A stretch of 64,000 nt of DNA from Pisolithus tinctorius (GCA_024663395.1 JANFAH010000008.1:806001-870000), one strand, 5' to 3'; shown: positions 1 to 11,095, counted from the first letter of the stretch. Translations and numbers: made by a program. Notes: generated by a model from the letters alone, not told the origin.

Positions 1-242
1 TCGAGTATGTGCGAGAACGAAGGGTGCTCGGATGCCAGACGACGAAGGTCGAAGACGAAGAGTAAACGTCCACCCTCCCCCTTCTTTTTGCCATGCTTCT
101 AGCATTCGATCAACGCGTCGATGGCAACGCCCTGTTGTTTACTAGTCCGTCGTGCAACCAACCAGTTCGCTCGCTCCACCCACCGTGTGCTGTCCAAGAC
201 CGAAATACGCTCTCTCCACTCCCCTCTCCTTTGTGTTACTGC

Positions 243-250
243 TATATATT
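243..250 (+). promoter_or_regulatory. TATA-like box upstream of kinase copy A
   Basis: The motif TATATATT lies about 135 bp before the ATG at 384. The equivalent place in unit 2 (near 27477) reads GATATATTGC followed by the same GCATGC, but in unit 2 it is separated from the gene by the 16 kb Gypsy-2 insertion. This is a motif match only. Confidence 0.3.
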
Positions 251-383
251 GCATGCAATCCAGCCGCCATTAGACAAAAGTCTTCTACGTTCGACCCCCA
301 GGCACGCACGCGACTTGACTCCAACTTCAGCTGTGGCAAACCACCGAATTCTGTTCTCTCCCGCAATCATCTCTGACCATTAA

Positions 384-1166
384 ATGACACATCCAAACCA
401 CGTTTCGGACGGCGTTGCAGGTCCCAATAAGCTCTCGTCGCGGCTTGCTTCGCTCAGCATGTTCAAACCTAAGTCTGGGTCTGGGTCTGGTTCAACTGGT
501 ACGTCTACGAACGTAACATATCAGCACTCCAGTCTTCACTCACTCGTCGCGTTTCATACCCCCAAGAAACAGATTCTTCATCGTTCTCTCCGCCACCTCC
601 ACCTAAAGATAACGCGTACAGCACATCTTCCAACTCACCCTCAAATGCACCCTCCGCATTCAATCCCTCTTCAGTCGTTCAGTAAGCTCACTGTCGCCTT
701 CGTTGAGTCGCGCACCATCACAAGGTCAACGTTTGAGCCCAGATTCAAACCCTGTCACACCACTGACATCAGGCAGCTTTGGCGCGCCACAACATGGGAC
801 CGCCGGGCCGCATACTGGGGTTTTGGGACGCGGCATGATAGCTTCACCTGTTCCATCTGGTTCGGGTGTATCATTAAGTCAGCGGAGGTGGCGAGCATGT
901 GGCGACTCCGTCTGTAGACGGATCGACTGATTCGAGCGGTTTGTTTCCCCCAAATCCAAATCCGTACAGTTTGGCGTACTTGCTGCGCAACACACAGAGA
1001 TAAACGCGATGCCGAATCTAAAAAGTCTCTATTCAAGCTGTCTTCGTTGGGCAAGAGAAACAAGTCTCGGAGAGATTTAAGCGAGAGCGCGAGCGCGAGT
1101 GAATTCGAGGAGAGCGGGAGAGAGGAAGGCGACGAGGGAATATCAAAGCCTTGGAACTTTCAGGTA
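384..1166 (+). pseudogene. CRIB kinase copy A, 5' exons (disrupted)
   Basis: This is the amino-terminal part of a p21-binding-domain kinase. The start is the ATG at 384 (MTHPNHVSDG...). Exon 1 ends at 498 before GTACGT, and the next exon begins at 573 after AAACAG. It encodes a low-complexity Ser/Pro-rich linker (SPPPPPKD) and, near 1140-1162, the first half of a CRIB motif (ISKPWNF). The exon then ends at the donor GTAAGC. Compared with copy B, 5 bases are missing near 872, which shifts the frame before the CRIB motif. A further frame change near 690 is shared by both copies, so it is either ancestral damage or an intron I did not resolve. The DIRS insertion starts about 85 bp after the donor and separates this part from the rest of the gene at 6588. 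I therefore call it a broken gene. Confidence 0.7.
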
Positions 1167-1374
1167 AGCATGACTAACCCCCCAGTGTGGGACCAGAACA
1201 GCGCTAACTTAGTGGCGACCTGTTGGCTCCCCTGGAAATTGCGATCGATCCATGTGTTTCGAACGCTTCGTTCCTTAGAGAGAAACTACGTACAACGAAA
1301 GATAGCTCGGGATTGTCGCTAAAATGCTAGGGGATGTACAAGAGTGGGAGTCTAGATGAAAATGCGATTTGGGT

Positions 1375-1393
1375 GAAAACCCGAAGGGTTTTC
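1375..1393. repeat. Hairpins near the DIRS 3' end
   Basis: A perfect 8-bp inverted repeat, GAAAACCC-GAA-GGGTTTTC, is followed at about 1405-1417 by AGGTAC-T-GTACCT. Both lie in the non-coding end of the element beyond the recombinase stop (1520). Confidence 0.6.
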
Positions 1394-1519
1394 CGGCCCA
1401 GAGGAGGTACTGTACCTGGGGCGAAGAGTGAGCTGTGTCCCATAGGAAAAGGAGCCCAGCGACGCGTACGGCGAAGCTCTTGGCCCTGTGGAAAAGGAGG
1501 TGGGTGCTTACTCAGTGTT

Positions 1520-2780
1520 TCAACGAACCGGTGGCATTGTGTATCTGGTGAAGTGTTCGAGTAGGGCTGGAGTGTCGTTGAGATATGGGGCCAGGATCAT
1601 AGCGTGCTGACGCAGGTATATAGTGAAAGAGTCCCCCGCCCATCTGCCGATCGTTTTAACAACGTCGAAGGGGATACCTCGGAGTAGATAGTGTAGGGTT
1701 CCGCCTATCCGTAGGCTATGGCCTCTGATGTTGGGCAGGTTGTGCGCGGTTATTAGGGCGGATATTCTCCTGGTTACTTCTGTTTTGGAGAGCGGGCGGA
1801 GACCGAGTGTGGGATGTTTCCAAGCGAATAAGTGCGTGGAGCCGTCCGCTGGGTTGAGGTTGATATGATGTTCGAGAGCTTGGATTGGGTCTGTTAGCAT
1901 GCCATTTAGAGGTGTGCATTGCGTGTCTTCGCCCGTCGGCGACATTTTCGTCCAGGGAATGTGGAACTTTGTTACAGGTAGGCCGTTGAGATCATGTAGA
2001 TGGGTTACGTGGGCTCGGGTGATATGTTTTGTTGGGTCGAATCGCCCGATTGCGGGTACCGTGAATTCACCCAAACGAGCTACGCAGTAGAAGACTACTG
2101 TAAGACAAGCGTATATTGCTGCGTCCCTGGGATTATTCAAGTTCATTAACGAATGGAAAAGCTCGAGGGTGTTCACGTGTAACGGTTCACGCAGAGCTCG
2201 TTTGGACGAAGCGGGGGCTAAGCGTGAGGCTCCCTCCAATATGGCTCGGAGCTCCTCGGGGTTGATGTTCCAGGGTAAACCGTGTAGGAGGTGCCACGCT
2301 CTCAAACCGGCTGTGAAGTTTGATAGGGCCGATCCTGAATAGGAACCGGCGCAACTGGAGAGGAAAGCTAGCAGTGTGTTGGCTGCGATCGGGGCTCGCT
2401 GGGCTTCGGACAATCCGTGGGTGTTGCAGAAGACGTGATAGGTGAGCAGCCCCGCGCCATAAGCTTCCTTGGTTTTCTCCGCCCAAGAAGCTCCTATTAC
2501 TTCGAGAATGCAATCGACTTGTTGGTTTGTTATTGGGTGCGTGTCCTCTCTCTCCGAGTCGCGAGCGACTCTTGATTGCGTAGGGGGTGGTTGCCATAGT
2601 CTCAAGCGTTCTTTGGCTAGGCAATGGGGACGTAGCGGTGAAGGTCGTGGGGTCAAACCCGGACGGTAAGGGCGGGGAGGGGCTGTGGAGGGTAGAGAGT
2701 GTTCGGACGTTGTTAGTGGGGCATCGAAGCGCTGGCGTAGTTCAGATTTGGTTGTCAAGGAGGGATTGTTGGATGAGATT
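1520..2780 (-). CDS. DIRS tyrosine recombinase
   Basis: This is a site-specific tyrosine recombinase that would integrate the circular DIRS cDNA. The open frame extends to 3361, but the upstream half is out of frame with, and antisense to nothing but, the RNase H region, so the real domain starts near 2780. It overlaps the end of the RT frame (2742). A SAM-like core-binding region (ILEVIGASWAEKTKEAY) is followed by the catalytic domain. Visible active-site residues are Arg in CVARLGEF, His and Arg in GHSLRIGG, and the nucleophile Tyr in FTIYLRQHA. The protein ends YTMPPVR. This arrangement is characteristic of fungal DIRS elements. No break is visible in the catalytic half. Confidence 0.85.
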
Positions 2781-5072
2781 ATACTCTTCTGCGGCGGTTG
2801 CTTCCCTTCGTTCTTTGGCCTCGAGAGCGATCCGAGCGCGGTCAACGATCTTGGCTGCTGGAGAGGGGTATGCTCCTTCTCTCCTGAGGCGGAGTTCAGT
2901 AGGGTTGGGGGGGGCGGTTGCGTCGATGATGAAGGGTTGGATAGGGATGGGGATAGGGATTGGAGGGAGGAGAAAGTGCGGATGACCATATATTCCCCTT
3001 GATAGGGGGTCAGCTGGGTTGTCACCGCTGGGGACGTATTTCGTGTGGATTTGATCGATGCGAGGGGAGTCAGCAATGAATGAGTGTATTCGTTTGAACG
3101 CTTCATTGACATGGGGATTGCGGTGGCGACCGTTTCTCCATCCTTCGACAACTCCGGTGTTATCTCCGAACGCGATGACTGCGTGCGAGCCGTTGCTTGG
3201 GAAGATGCGATCGATTGCATAGACCAGCAGTTCGAAGGCGATGGCTTCGGCCCAGCCGATGTCTCTGGTGCCGTCTCGACCGTTCTCCCAGCCTGGTATG
3301 AGTCTCCACGCTCGCCAGCGCTTACCGATTTTGATTCCAATGCCAATTTTCGAGCTAGCATCGGAGAAGGCCAATATGTTGGCGAGAAGGTTGGGAGGGG
3401 AGATGGGACGTTGGACGTTGCCTGATTGTAGTTGGTCTGTCCACCAATCGATGTCGTTAGCTACTCTTTTGTCTGCCCGATGGGGCATGAGCGGCTTCGC
3501 TGCGTTTGTTTTTAGCATTGCCTCGAGGCCCGTTAGATACGCTCTGCCACGTGGCAGAGCTGCGCACGTGTGCAATAATTTGCCATATAGTTCTTTGACG
3601 TCTTGCAGTACGTGGGTTGGCCGTTTACGCCATGCATGGACTGCTTTAAGGTACTTCGTTGTTTTCGATGGACTTAGTGACACACGATAGTTTTTGAGGT
3701 CCCAGATGAAACCTATGTACGTGGTAGAGTGGTTGAAAGGTTGATCCTTAGATTTCTCCCAGGGGATTCCGAGGGACTCCGAAATCGCATCTACGTCCTC
3801 GAAGCTATACGAGAAAAGTGAGTCATGCATGGATCTCGGTGATCTCCGTGCGAGATCGCAGATCGGCTGTGAGCAGTTTTCGTTGAATTCTTCTGTTACA
3901 TCGTCGTGTCGGGTTTTGCCTTGAAATAGGATTCTAGCCCCTCGGTGTTGGGGTTCCGGTGATGTAATTTCTGATTGCCACTGTTTTCTCAGTTCGTTGT
4001 AAGCTGCTAGGTATTCTCGTTTGATGCGTGCAAATATGTGATCGTCTACCCATTTGTCTAAGGGCCCTATGCCGTGGTGTCTCATGATTTCCAGTTCTGC
4101 ATCAGCTAAATGTCCGTAGACGCCTGCTGACGGTGCTGCTCCGAAGGCGAGACAAGTGTCTATGCAGCCGTGGGTTTCCGATGTCCTTACTACACCCGCC
4201 GGCCATTGTGAAGGGTGTAGAGGGATCGTCCGGTAGGCTTCCGCGACGTCACGTGTGGCCAGCTCGGACCCGGGTGGTAGACGCGAAAGCAAAAGATATA
4301 TTATAGCAAATGTTCCCCATGTTGTTGGGAAGTCATGTGCGTTGGTGTGCGAGTTGATTGAGGCGTTGGGCGTGCGTGGGTTCGGGGAGTGCGGGAATGA
4401 GAAGTTCTGAATTAAACGGTATTTTCCAGGGCGGTCTGGTTTGGGGATGATGGACAGTGGGGATGATTGGAACGGTCCTATTAATTTTATGATAGCGTCT
4501 AACGGGAAAGGGCCAATGTAACGGCCTTTTTCAAGTTCTCTAGTTATTGTCTTACGGAGTTCATCGTCATAGGTGTTCACAGAATCTCTGTTAGAAGGGG
4601 ATTGTACATGCGCGATTGATGGGAAATTTATTATGAATCCCCGGCGGAGGCCCTCTGGGATTTTATCGAAGCGATGGGTTAAGTTAAGTCTTCTGAGCTC
4701 TCGATCCCAAGCATCTACGTTATACGGCGTCGCCGGCTGTAGTCTTCTGTGCGCGAGGGCATCTTTGGGCTCCGTGGGTTGTCGCTCCGCACCCGGAGCA
4801 CAAATGCTTGGTGTCGTGGCGCTCCGAGCAGCCTTCTTCCCGCTGCCACTTGGCACAAATGCGCCTTCCGTCGTCTCTAGTAAAGAGCGCCTTGTGAATT
4901 CACTCAGCGAAGGTTGTGTGTTTCTTGTCCCACGTGTGTGGGGCCCTGCATTCGATGACAAGGTGCTGTTGCCTCCCGAGGCAGACAGCGCACGCTGGAA
5001 GGGGGCCGTTGTGGGGCTGGTAGTCTGAGGACGTGTTGGTCCGAAAGGACCTCTGTCGCTTGGGGTCTGCAT
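2742..5072 (-). CDS. DIRS reverse transcriptase / RNase H
   Basis: The open frame is 776 codons, but the first 100 or so residues overlap the gag zinc-knuckle frame (which ends at 4720). The recognisable polymerase begins around 4700. RT signatures include SPLSIIPKPDRPGKYRLIQN, ATRDVAEAYRTIPL and the catalytic box KWVDDHIFARI, in which WVDD replaces the YVDD/YIDD of LTR elements. RNase H follows with AFSDASSKIGIG, an internal Glu-containing segment (GWAEAIAFELL) and FGDNTGVVEGW. It ends with the tether HTKYVPSGDNPADPLSRG. The frame is intact throughout the polymerase and RNase H. Confidence 0.88.
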   Translation of the reverse strand: MQTPSDRGPFGPTRPQTTSPTTAPFQRALSASGGNSTLSSNAGPHTRGTRNTQPSLSEFTRRSLLETTEGAFVPSGSGKKAARSATTPSICAPGAERQPTEPKDALAHRRLQPATPYNVDAWDRELRRLNLTHRFDKIPEGLRRGFIINFPSIAHVQSPSNRDSVNTYDDELRKTITRELEKGRYIGPFPLDAIIKLIGPFQSSPLSIIPKPDRPGKYRLIQNFSFPHSPNPRTPNASINSHTNAHDFPTTWGTFAIIYLLLSRLPPGSELATRDVAEAYRTIPLHPSQWPAGVVRTSETHGCIDTCLAFGAAPSAGVYGHLADAELEIMRHHGIGPLDKWVDDHIFARIKREYLAAYNELRKQWQSEITSPEPQHRGARILFQGKTRHDDVTEEFNENCSQPICDLARRSPRSMHDSLFSYSFEDVDAISESLGIPWEKSKDQPFNHSTTYIGFIWDLKNYRVSLSPSKTTKYLKAVHAWRKRPTHVLQDVKELYGKLLHTCAALPRGRAYLTGLEAMLKTNAAKPLMPHRADKRVANDIDWWTDQLQSGNVQRPISPPNLLANILAFSDASSKIGIGIKIGKRWRAWRLIPGWENGRDGTRDIGWAEAIAFELLVYAIDRIFPSNGSHAVIAFGDNTGVVEGWRNGRHRNPHVNEAFKRIHSFIADSPRIDQIHTKYVPSGDNPADPLSRGIYGHPHFLLPPIPIPIPIQPFIIDATAPPNPTELRLRREGAYPSPAAKIVDRARIALEAKERREATAAEEYNLIQQSLLDNQI

Positions 5073-5190
5073 AGTCTGACGAACGGTTGCGATCTCCCGG
5101 AGATAGTGAGCGTTTTTGGCCGCTTGGAGTTCTCATATGATGATTGGACGATGCGGGCTGTGCCGCTAGTGCTGTGAAGCGCTCGTTGAC
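4720..5190 (-). pseudogene. DIRS gag, second exon with zinc knuckles, nonsense codon
   Basis: Reading from the acceptor CACCCAG|GTCAAC at 5190, the frame joins gag exon 1 in phase 0. It contains a Cys-rich segment CAVCLGRQQHLVIEC, then after a TGA at 4900-4902 a second one (ICAKWQREEGCS...HLCSGCGATTHGAQRCP), and ends with TAA at 4720-4722. The stop replaces an expected Arg (AE-[R]-IHKAL), which is what a CGA to TGA change would give. This would be the nucleic-acid-binding C-terminus of the capsid-like protein. Confidence 0.75.
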
Positions 5191-5204
5191 CTGGGTGGGG
5201 TTGA

Positions 5205-5322
5205 TCAACGGACATTATGCCGGGGAGGGGTAAAAGGGTTTTTATGATCAACGGACGTGATGCCGGATGGTAGTGTGGGGTGACAACACGGGACGCGATT
5301 GTTCAACGGACGTGATGCCGGG
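5205..5322. repeat. Three direct repeats inside the DIRS gag intron
   Basis: The motif TCAACGGACRTNATGCCGG starts at 5205, 5248 and 5303 (spacings 43 and 55). All copies lie in the inferred intron 5191-5440. Confidence 0.8.
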
Positions 5323-5440
5323 GTTAGTATGGATGGGTAGCACAAAGTAAAACGAAAACGGATGGGAGGGGATGGAGGGGAAACGAGAAAAGAAAAAGGG
5401 TGGTTAGTATGAGTGGTGTCGCGATGGTGATGGCCCGCAC

Positions 5441-6313
5441 CTTCCTGAGATTGTCAAGTTCCTGGCAACGCCCTCTGTCGAATATCTCTTCTCGAGCGTC
5501 GTTCAATAGCTCTTGGTTCAACTCGGCTATGGACCAGGTGTTGAGCGTCGACAACGCTCGGTGCCACCTCTGTCTCTGTTGGCTTTGGTAGAGGAGTAAC
5601 GCCTTCTTGAGGTGTGTGCGAGGGGAGCGACGCCACGGGTGAGCTTCGATAGCTGTCCAGAAGTCTATGTGCATCTCTACTCTTTCTTCCTCCCAGTCGT
5701 TTTCTTTCATCGCGCTTATCAGACGCACGGTGGCCTCTCCAAACTGCTCCCAGGTTAAGTCCTCATCTTTAATAACAGATGACTTATCTCTGGTAGTCGA
5801 CGCTGGTACCCAGACGTGTTGACCGTTGTCGGCTTTGAGTAGCGTTAGGGCTTCGTCGTCGACCGATGGGTTGAGAGATTCTGCTTCTGCTAGACCGAGG
5901 TTAGTGAAGAAATAGAGCTCGCAGTATTCGCCTTTCTTGAGTTTACGCGTAGCGTATGGAGAGGGGATGTCGACGGGGCCTGAGGGGACTCCTACTTTGC
6001 GGATTGGAGCGTGCTTGACTCTGTTCTTCTTACGCTCTTCCGCTCGAGCTGTTTCTGCTTCTTCGAGTCTGCGGCGTTGCAGCTCTACGCGTTCTTCTTC
6101 GGCTTGTTCGGCTTCGTCTTGCACCCTTTGAGCTTCTCGTTCTTTGCGTGCTTGCCAGTTTAGTTTATCCTTGTTGTTGTTTAGTATCCATAAGGATGCT
6201 AGAATGTTCGCAGCTTGCTGGTCGTTTACTACGTCGTTGACGAGATGTAGACGAGCTTCTTGGTATTCTTCTGTGGTAAAATCGGGCTGTAGAGCCAGGT
6301 TGGGATTTTCCAT
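5441..6313 (-). CDS. DIRS gag-like protein, first exon
   Basis: The start is the ATG at 6313 (MENPNLALQPDF...). The protein is about 290 residues up to the donor AGGAAG|GTGCGG at 5441/5440. Reading through the intron would add only a hydrophobic, low-complexity tail to the stop at 5324. There is an Arg/Glu-rich coiled-coil stretch at about residues 50-100 (RKEREAQRVQDEAEQAEEER). This is followed by a globular region (GEYCELYFFTNLGLAEAES) and an Arg/Trp-rich helical segment (QRQRWHRALSTLNTWS). This matches the layout of gag of basidiomycete DIRS elements. Function is inferred from position and layout. Confidence 0.7.
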
Positions 6314-6383
6314 TTTGAAGGTAGCTAGTGCGAAAGACGAGAGGAGATCTGCGCGAGGGCTGGAGGCGCAGATACTGCAGTGC

Positions 6384-6475
6384 GCGAAGTGTGCAGAAGC
6401 AAGAGACGCGTCACACTTCGCTTACTCACGCATGGACTAAATTCTATGTAACGCTTCGTGCCTCTGCTTACATAG
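6384..6475. repeat. Inverted repeats at the DIRS 5' end
   Basis: There are two stem-loops: GCGAAGTGTG (6384-6393) with CACACTTCGC (6412-6421), and CTATGTAA (6444-6451) with TTACATAG (6468-6475). They lie between the gag start and the element boundary. Confidence 0.7.
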
Positions 6476-6587
6476 AAAACTAACTTACACCGATGCGCTG
6501 ACGACAATTGCATTTGAAAATACCATAGCACCACATACATGTCGGCGAAGGGTAGGTCTATCTACTCTAGTGTATGATTTCGACTAA

Positions 6588-9500
6588 TTGGTGGAACCTA
6601 GTTACATCGGTCTCCCACCATCGTGGGCTACCGCTCTTTCTACCGCTGGCTTTGACGAGGAAGAGATTGCCGCTATCCATGCGCGTCGAAAGGCCGCCGC
6701 CGCCGCAAATTTGAAGAACGGGTACGTCATTATAGTCTTCGGCGAATGTTGGTTGATTCAATACATGCTCCGATGCAGTTCTAATGCTCCGAGTCCTCAC
6801 ACGCAGTACTCTTCAGCTCGTCCCGCATCGCCGGTACTGCGCAATCCAGTACCTCGCAGTTCAAGCCTTGCTGGGCTCCGTGTAGACCCCCCGCCAACGC
6901 TTACCGTTGGGACCGGTTCCGGCCTTACGAGCGCCACAGGGAGCAATCCTACCCCGTCACCGCGAACAACAGGATTCGGAGTTCGGACATTGATACCAAA
7001 TGGATTCCTTGGTTCGAGAGGAGGGGATAGCGCAAGCACCGCGAGCGGGAGTCGAAGTCGCAGTGGTAGTGTCAATCGTGCGGGATCTGGGGCTGGGGAG
7101 CAGTCAGAACCATTTGTCATGGTTGACGGGAACGTGGATGCTGCTGGAGGGATTGCAGATGAGACTCTCATCGAGCCGTTCCCGTATGATGCGGCTAGCA
7201 CCATGACACATCAAACCCATTCTGCACAGTCGCCCAGTGCACTTGCGGTGACCCAAGTACAGACGACACCTCGAGGACCTCAAGTTCAGCGTTCCCAGTC
7301 CGAGACAGGAAACGTTCCCTTTCCGAGCCCGGGCACTCCTATTCGTGGGGCTTCACCTTTCGCACATTCTACTTCGTTGCCTGTTCCCACCCCAAGAGGT
7401 CATGCTAATTCTAGCTCCAGCCGTACCACAGACTCATCCATCTATCATGGCAGTGCGTCTCCCTCGCCATCCCCGTCGCATTCACAATCTGGCCAGCGAA
7501 CTGCTTCAGTACCACGTACGCCTCCTCGGCGGGTTTATCATGTTGTCAATGCGTCTTCAGACTCTAGCTATGGTGACCCTCCTCCGGCATATGCATCACC
7601 TGTGCGAGGAGAGACATTCCGACGCGAGAAAGAAGTATCACGTGAGGGTGCAGCTCCTGCTGGCTCATCGAGTCCCCTACCACTGTCTCGCCCGATACCG
7701 TCAATACCTATACCGGGAACTGCTGAATGCAGTCAAGTAAGCAAGTGCAGCACTTCCGTGGGGAGTTCGAGTGGGCAAGGATCCAGTCACGATGGTCTGT
7801 ATGATATCGACCCATTCGATGCTAGTGACATACCCGCAACAGTGGAAGACGTGTTGGACATATCAGCTGCCAATTCATCCCTATACTTTGACGACAACGA
7901 CGATGCAGAGCAGCAGCAGGATAATATAGATCTTGCCACGCAGCGGCAGCGCTTGCTTTCCCCGACGCCACCTCTCGTCATTGATAAGCGTCTAACGCGT
8001 GTGGCAAGTCTCATGACGCAAGCGCCGCGGATCTCATTCCATCAAGAGGGGAGTTTGGAGGACTGGACGTCATCATTATTTAGTGCGATCAGCAGTGACG
8101 ATGCGACGACCAGTGGTAATGACAATAAACGGTCGAGTATGGCAGTCAAGGTTCGCAGGATACTGGCAGCCCCTCAGGAAAGCGAGGAGGACGAGAAGGC
8201 AGAGCGGCGATTGACATTACGACCGCTGTCTCCTCCCGCACCGAAGGTTACCCCGTCACCCATGTCGCCGGCGCCAAAATTACCAGACGTGTCGTTTGGT
8301 AGGAACATATCTATTGGCGAACATGTCAGGAACGCTAGGCCACCCTCACCGGAGGAGGAAGAGAAAGAGGCAGAGGCTGCAGAGACCGAAGCTATGGAAG
8401 TGGTGTCTAAGGGTGCGGACGAGCCCCGTGAGCTATTATCGATCCTGTCCCCTTCACTTCCTGACGTTTCGTTCGGCTTGAATGTGTCCTCGCTTGGAAA
8501 AGATCTACTTCCCTCAGTCATTCCCTCAGTCACATTACCCTCAGCCTCCGTCAGTGAACCCGACTCAGAAAGTGCCCCTCCACCACCACCCAAGGTGAAG
8601 CCTAAGCCATCTCTGCCATCCCTCGCGCCGCCCAAGCCAAGCGGCACCATTGGGGCGGATGGGAAGTCACCAGTGTCTCCGTTTCTCCGCTGTGGACCCA
8701 AACCTCTCCCCCTCCCAATTCCTCCCGACCAAATCCGGGCGCAACTACGTCCTTCCAAATCAGAGCACGGCCGTTCGTCTTCTCAAGCACAAGCAGCCAG
8801 TTCTCAGTTGCAGCCACAATCTGAGCCCGTTCCTAGTGTCTGCCTGGTGGAGCCCTCGTCGTCGCAATGTAGCTCCCGACGTGAATCGTCTTCTAGCCTT
8901 GCTCCCAGGTCGAACGCAGGCGATCGAGATTCTGCAGTGTCTACGGTCACTGTTACACAGGCGACGATCGTCGTGGTCAAGGGACAGGCAGTGCGGCGTG
9001 CGGTAGCAAGTGTCATAGACCCTGACCTGATCTCTCCTCCGTCGACGGCCAAGCGTGACAGCTTTGCCTCTGCTTTTGGTATATCGCGAGCAGTTCCTGA
9101 CGCGCAGCCTGACCAAGAAACGAGTTATGAGCCCGAGGAAGAAGAATCCGTGCAAGTTGATCATCAGGATGACGATGGAGATGGACAGTCTTTGCTTATT
9201 TCTGGAACCAGCTCCGGTCCACCCTCATCGCCATCTCCTACATGGCCTGCGCCACCACCTCCGCCTGCGGAATTGGACAAAGATGCCACCCCACGTCCCG
9301 TTTCGCGGTTCAGGACGACATCCTTGCAACGACTGAGTCAGATAACGGGCCTTATGGGCGGCATGATCACATCGCCACGTACTTCACACTTTCCCCACAT
9401 CAGCTCTGATGCTACGTCTCCAAGCGACAGTATACCCCTTCCAACGCCGAAGGACTCTGTCGTCCCGCCTCCGCCACCACCGAAAGGAAAAGGCATGATC

Positions 9501-11095
9501 GCACCCGAGGCAAGAATGATGGTGTCGGCGACGGATACGTTTGGTGGTGTAGACGAGGAAAGTGAAGATGAGACGGCCGGCGAATCTCCGTATGCGCGCT
9601 CGGCACCTTCACGGAAGAGTTCTGTTGCACCTTCTTTACGTTCTGTTGCGTCGCAGTCGCAGTTATGGTCTCCCATCACATCGTCGCCCCGAACGGGGGC
9701 TCAGATACCTTCAGCTACTGTACCTCATCCGCTATTGGCACCCCTGCGCACTTTCATCAGCCCTATAGACCCGTCAACTCGATTTACGGACCTCGTGGAG
9801 ATAGCAGAAGGGGAGAGCGGTTCTGTCTACGCTGCGCGTATACCTCAGGAGCCATCGCCATCTGGGCGTGGCTTCGCTATGGAGCGACCGATACCCGCGG
9901 AGTCGTCTCATGTCGCTATCAAGCGTATAGTGCTGCCCCCAGCATCGTCGGTTGCTTCGTTAAGTGGGGAGGACGAGCCCTTGCTTAGTATAAAGATCGC
10001 ATCTCTCTTGCACGAACTCACGCTTTTAAAGAATCTGGAACACGAGCACATTCTTCTCCTCGACGGCGTGTATGTCCACACGAGTGCCGACGTAAACGAT
10101 GGGGAAGACGACAATTCAGCGGAACACTCAAGTGCGAGTACGGCGGTTGCACTCGATACCTCACTTTGGATACGGATGGAATTGATGGAGCGCTCTCTGG
10201 CGGATGTGATTGCACTCGTGGCGGAGGGTCTCGCGCTTCAGGAGAGGATGGTGGGACGGTTTACAAGCGATGTAAGAACCTAGCAGCTTTGCAATTTTTT
10301 TCTTCTCTGTTTGCAGGGTGTCTGATCCAACCGATAAATACCAGGTTCTAGTTGGACTTGATTACTTGCAGAAGCAGTATATTGCACATCGAGACGTAAG
10401 GAGCGATAATCTATTGCTGAACGCTGCAGGTGTAGTGAAGATCGGTGAGTCCGTCTCCGTTGAGCCTGTTATTCACGCGTGTCGACGATGATCCATCCTA
10501 GCCGACTTTTCAAATGCCATTCGGGTCACGAAGAACTCACCGATGGTTACGGGTGCTGTAGGTGTTATCTATTGGCAGGTGAGGCTTGCGAATTGGCCCA
10601 GACATGAACGCGCGGGATTAATGTAACCACACATAGGCTCCAGAGATGAGAGCTGGTCCGTACGATGCGCTGAAAGTTGATGTCTGGTCCGTCGGTGCGA
10701 CCGTCTGGGAGCTGGCCGAAACGGTCCCACCATTCTCGATCCCAGCATCTCCAAGCTCGCAGACCACGTTCTTACCACCGAACTCGAAGCATCTCGGTTC
10801 ACAGTGGCCTCCGTTATCGCACCCGGAACACTATTCCAAGGGGTTCCATGAATTTTTGAGGCTTTGTGGGGCGGATGCGGCTGCCCGGCCATACGCTGAG
10901 GAATTATTGAACGTAAGTAGTTTAGCCGTACCTCTGAAATCGATCGGGAGGCGGTAATTTGACCGGTGTGAATTACAGACACAATTCATTCGCAACGCTT
11001 GTGGTCGTGCGGTCATCCGTCAGGTGCTCACGCAATGCAGGTCCATGGAAGAGGCAATGGTGGCACGGGACAGTGCGGCTAGCCAACATTCATGA
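6588..11095 (+). CDS. CRIB/STE-type protein kinase copy A, main exons
   Basis: Exons: about 6594-6721, 6779-10271, 10345-10444, 10502-10578, 10637-10912 and 10979-11095 (TGA). The 57-nt intron 6722-6778 happens to be open in this copy but holds a stop in copy B. The first exon has the second half of the CRIB region (YIGLPPSWATALSTAGFDEEEI). About 1000 Ser/Pro-rich, probably disordered residues follow. The kinase domain starts near 9780: glycine loop AEGESGSVYAA, lysine in HVAIKRI, catalytic loop HRDVRSDNLLLN, metal motif KIADFSNAI (DFS, not DFG), APEM and DVWSVGATVWELAE. Known CRIB kinases are effectors of Cdc42/Rac GTPases. The altered catalytic loop and DFS suggest low or no activity, which is an inference. 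The 3' exons are intact, but the DIRS insertion cuts off the N-terminus. Confidence 0.8.

Larger units (their letters stand above)
1249..6481 (-). mobile_element. DIRS-like tyrosine-recombinase retrotransposon
   Basis: The element was delimited by comparison with copy B. The intron sequence GCGATCGA | ACTTGCACCGAT is continuous there and split here at about 1248/6482. There is no target duplication, as expected for integration by a tyrosine recombinase. Gene order on the minus strand is gag (two exons), RT/RNase H, then tyrosine recombinase, with overlapping frames. There is no DDE integrase and no LTR, which separates it from Gypsy. The gag carries at least one nonsense codon (4900-4902), so this copy is not autonomous. 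Terminal repeats typical of DIRS or PAT elements could not be identified with confidence. Confidence 0.85.

Noticed and set aside
2742..3361. Upstream half of the tyrosine recombinase frame as real protein
   Set aside because: It overlaps the conserved RNase H frame and has no family resemblance. Its openness follows from the overlapping gene.
6588..6800. TTG codon at 6588 as the true start of kinase A
   Set aside because: The equivalent position in copy B follows an in-frame stop and a splice acceptor. The gene starts upstream at 384, and this is an internal exon.
8174..8758. Minus-strand ORFs within the kinase linker (also 7204-6797, 45347-44940, 47495-47016)
   Set aside because: They are shadows of Ser/Pro-rich coding sequence and lie inside a conserved gene on the other strand.
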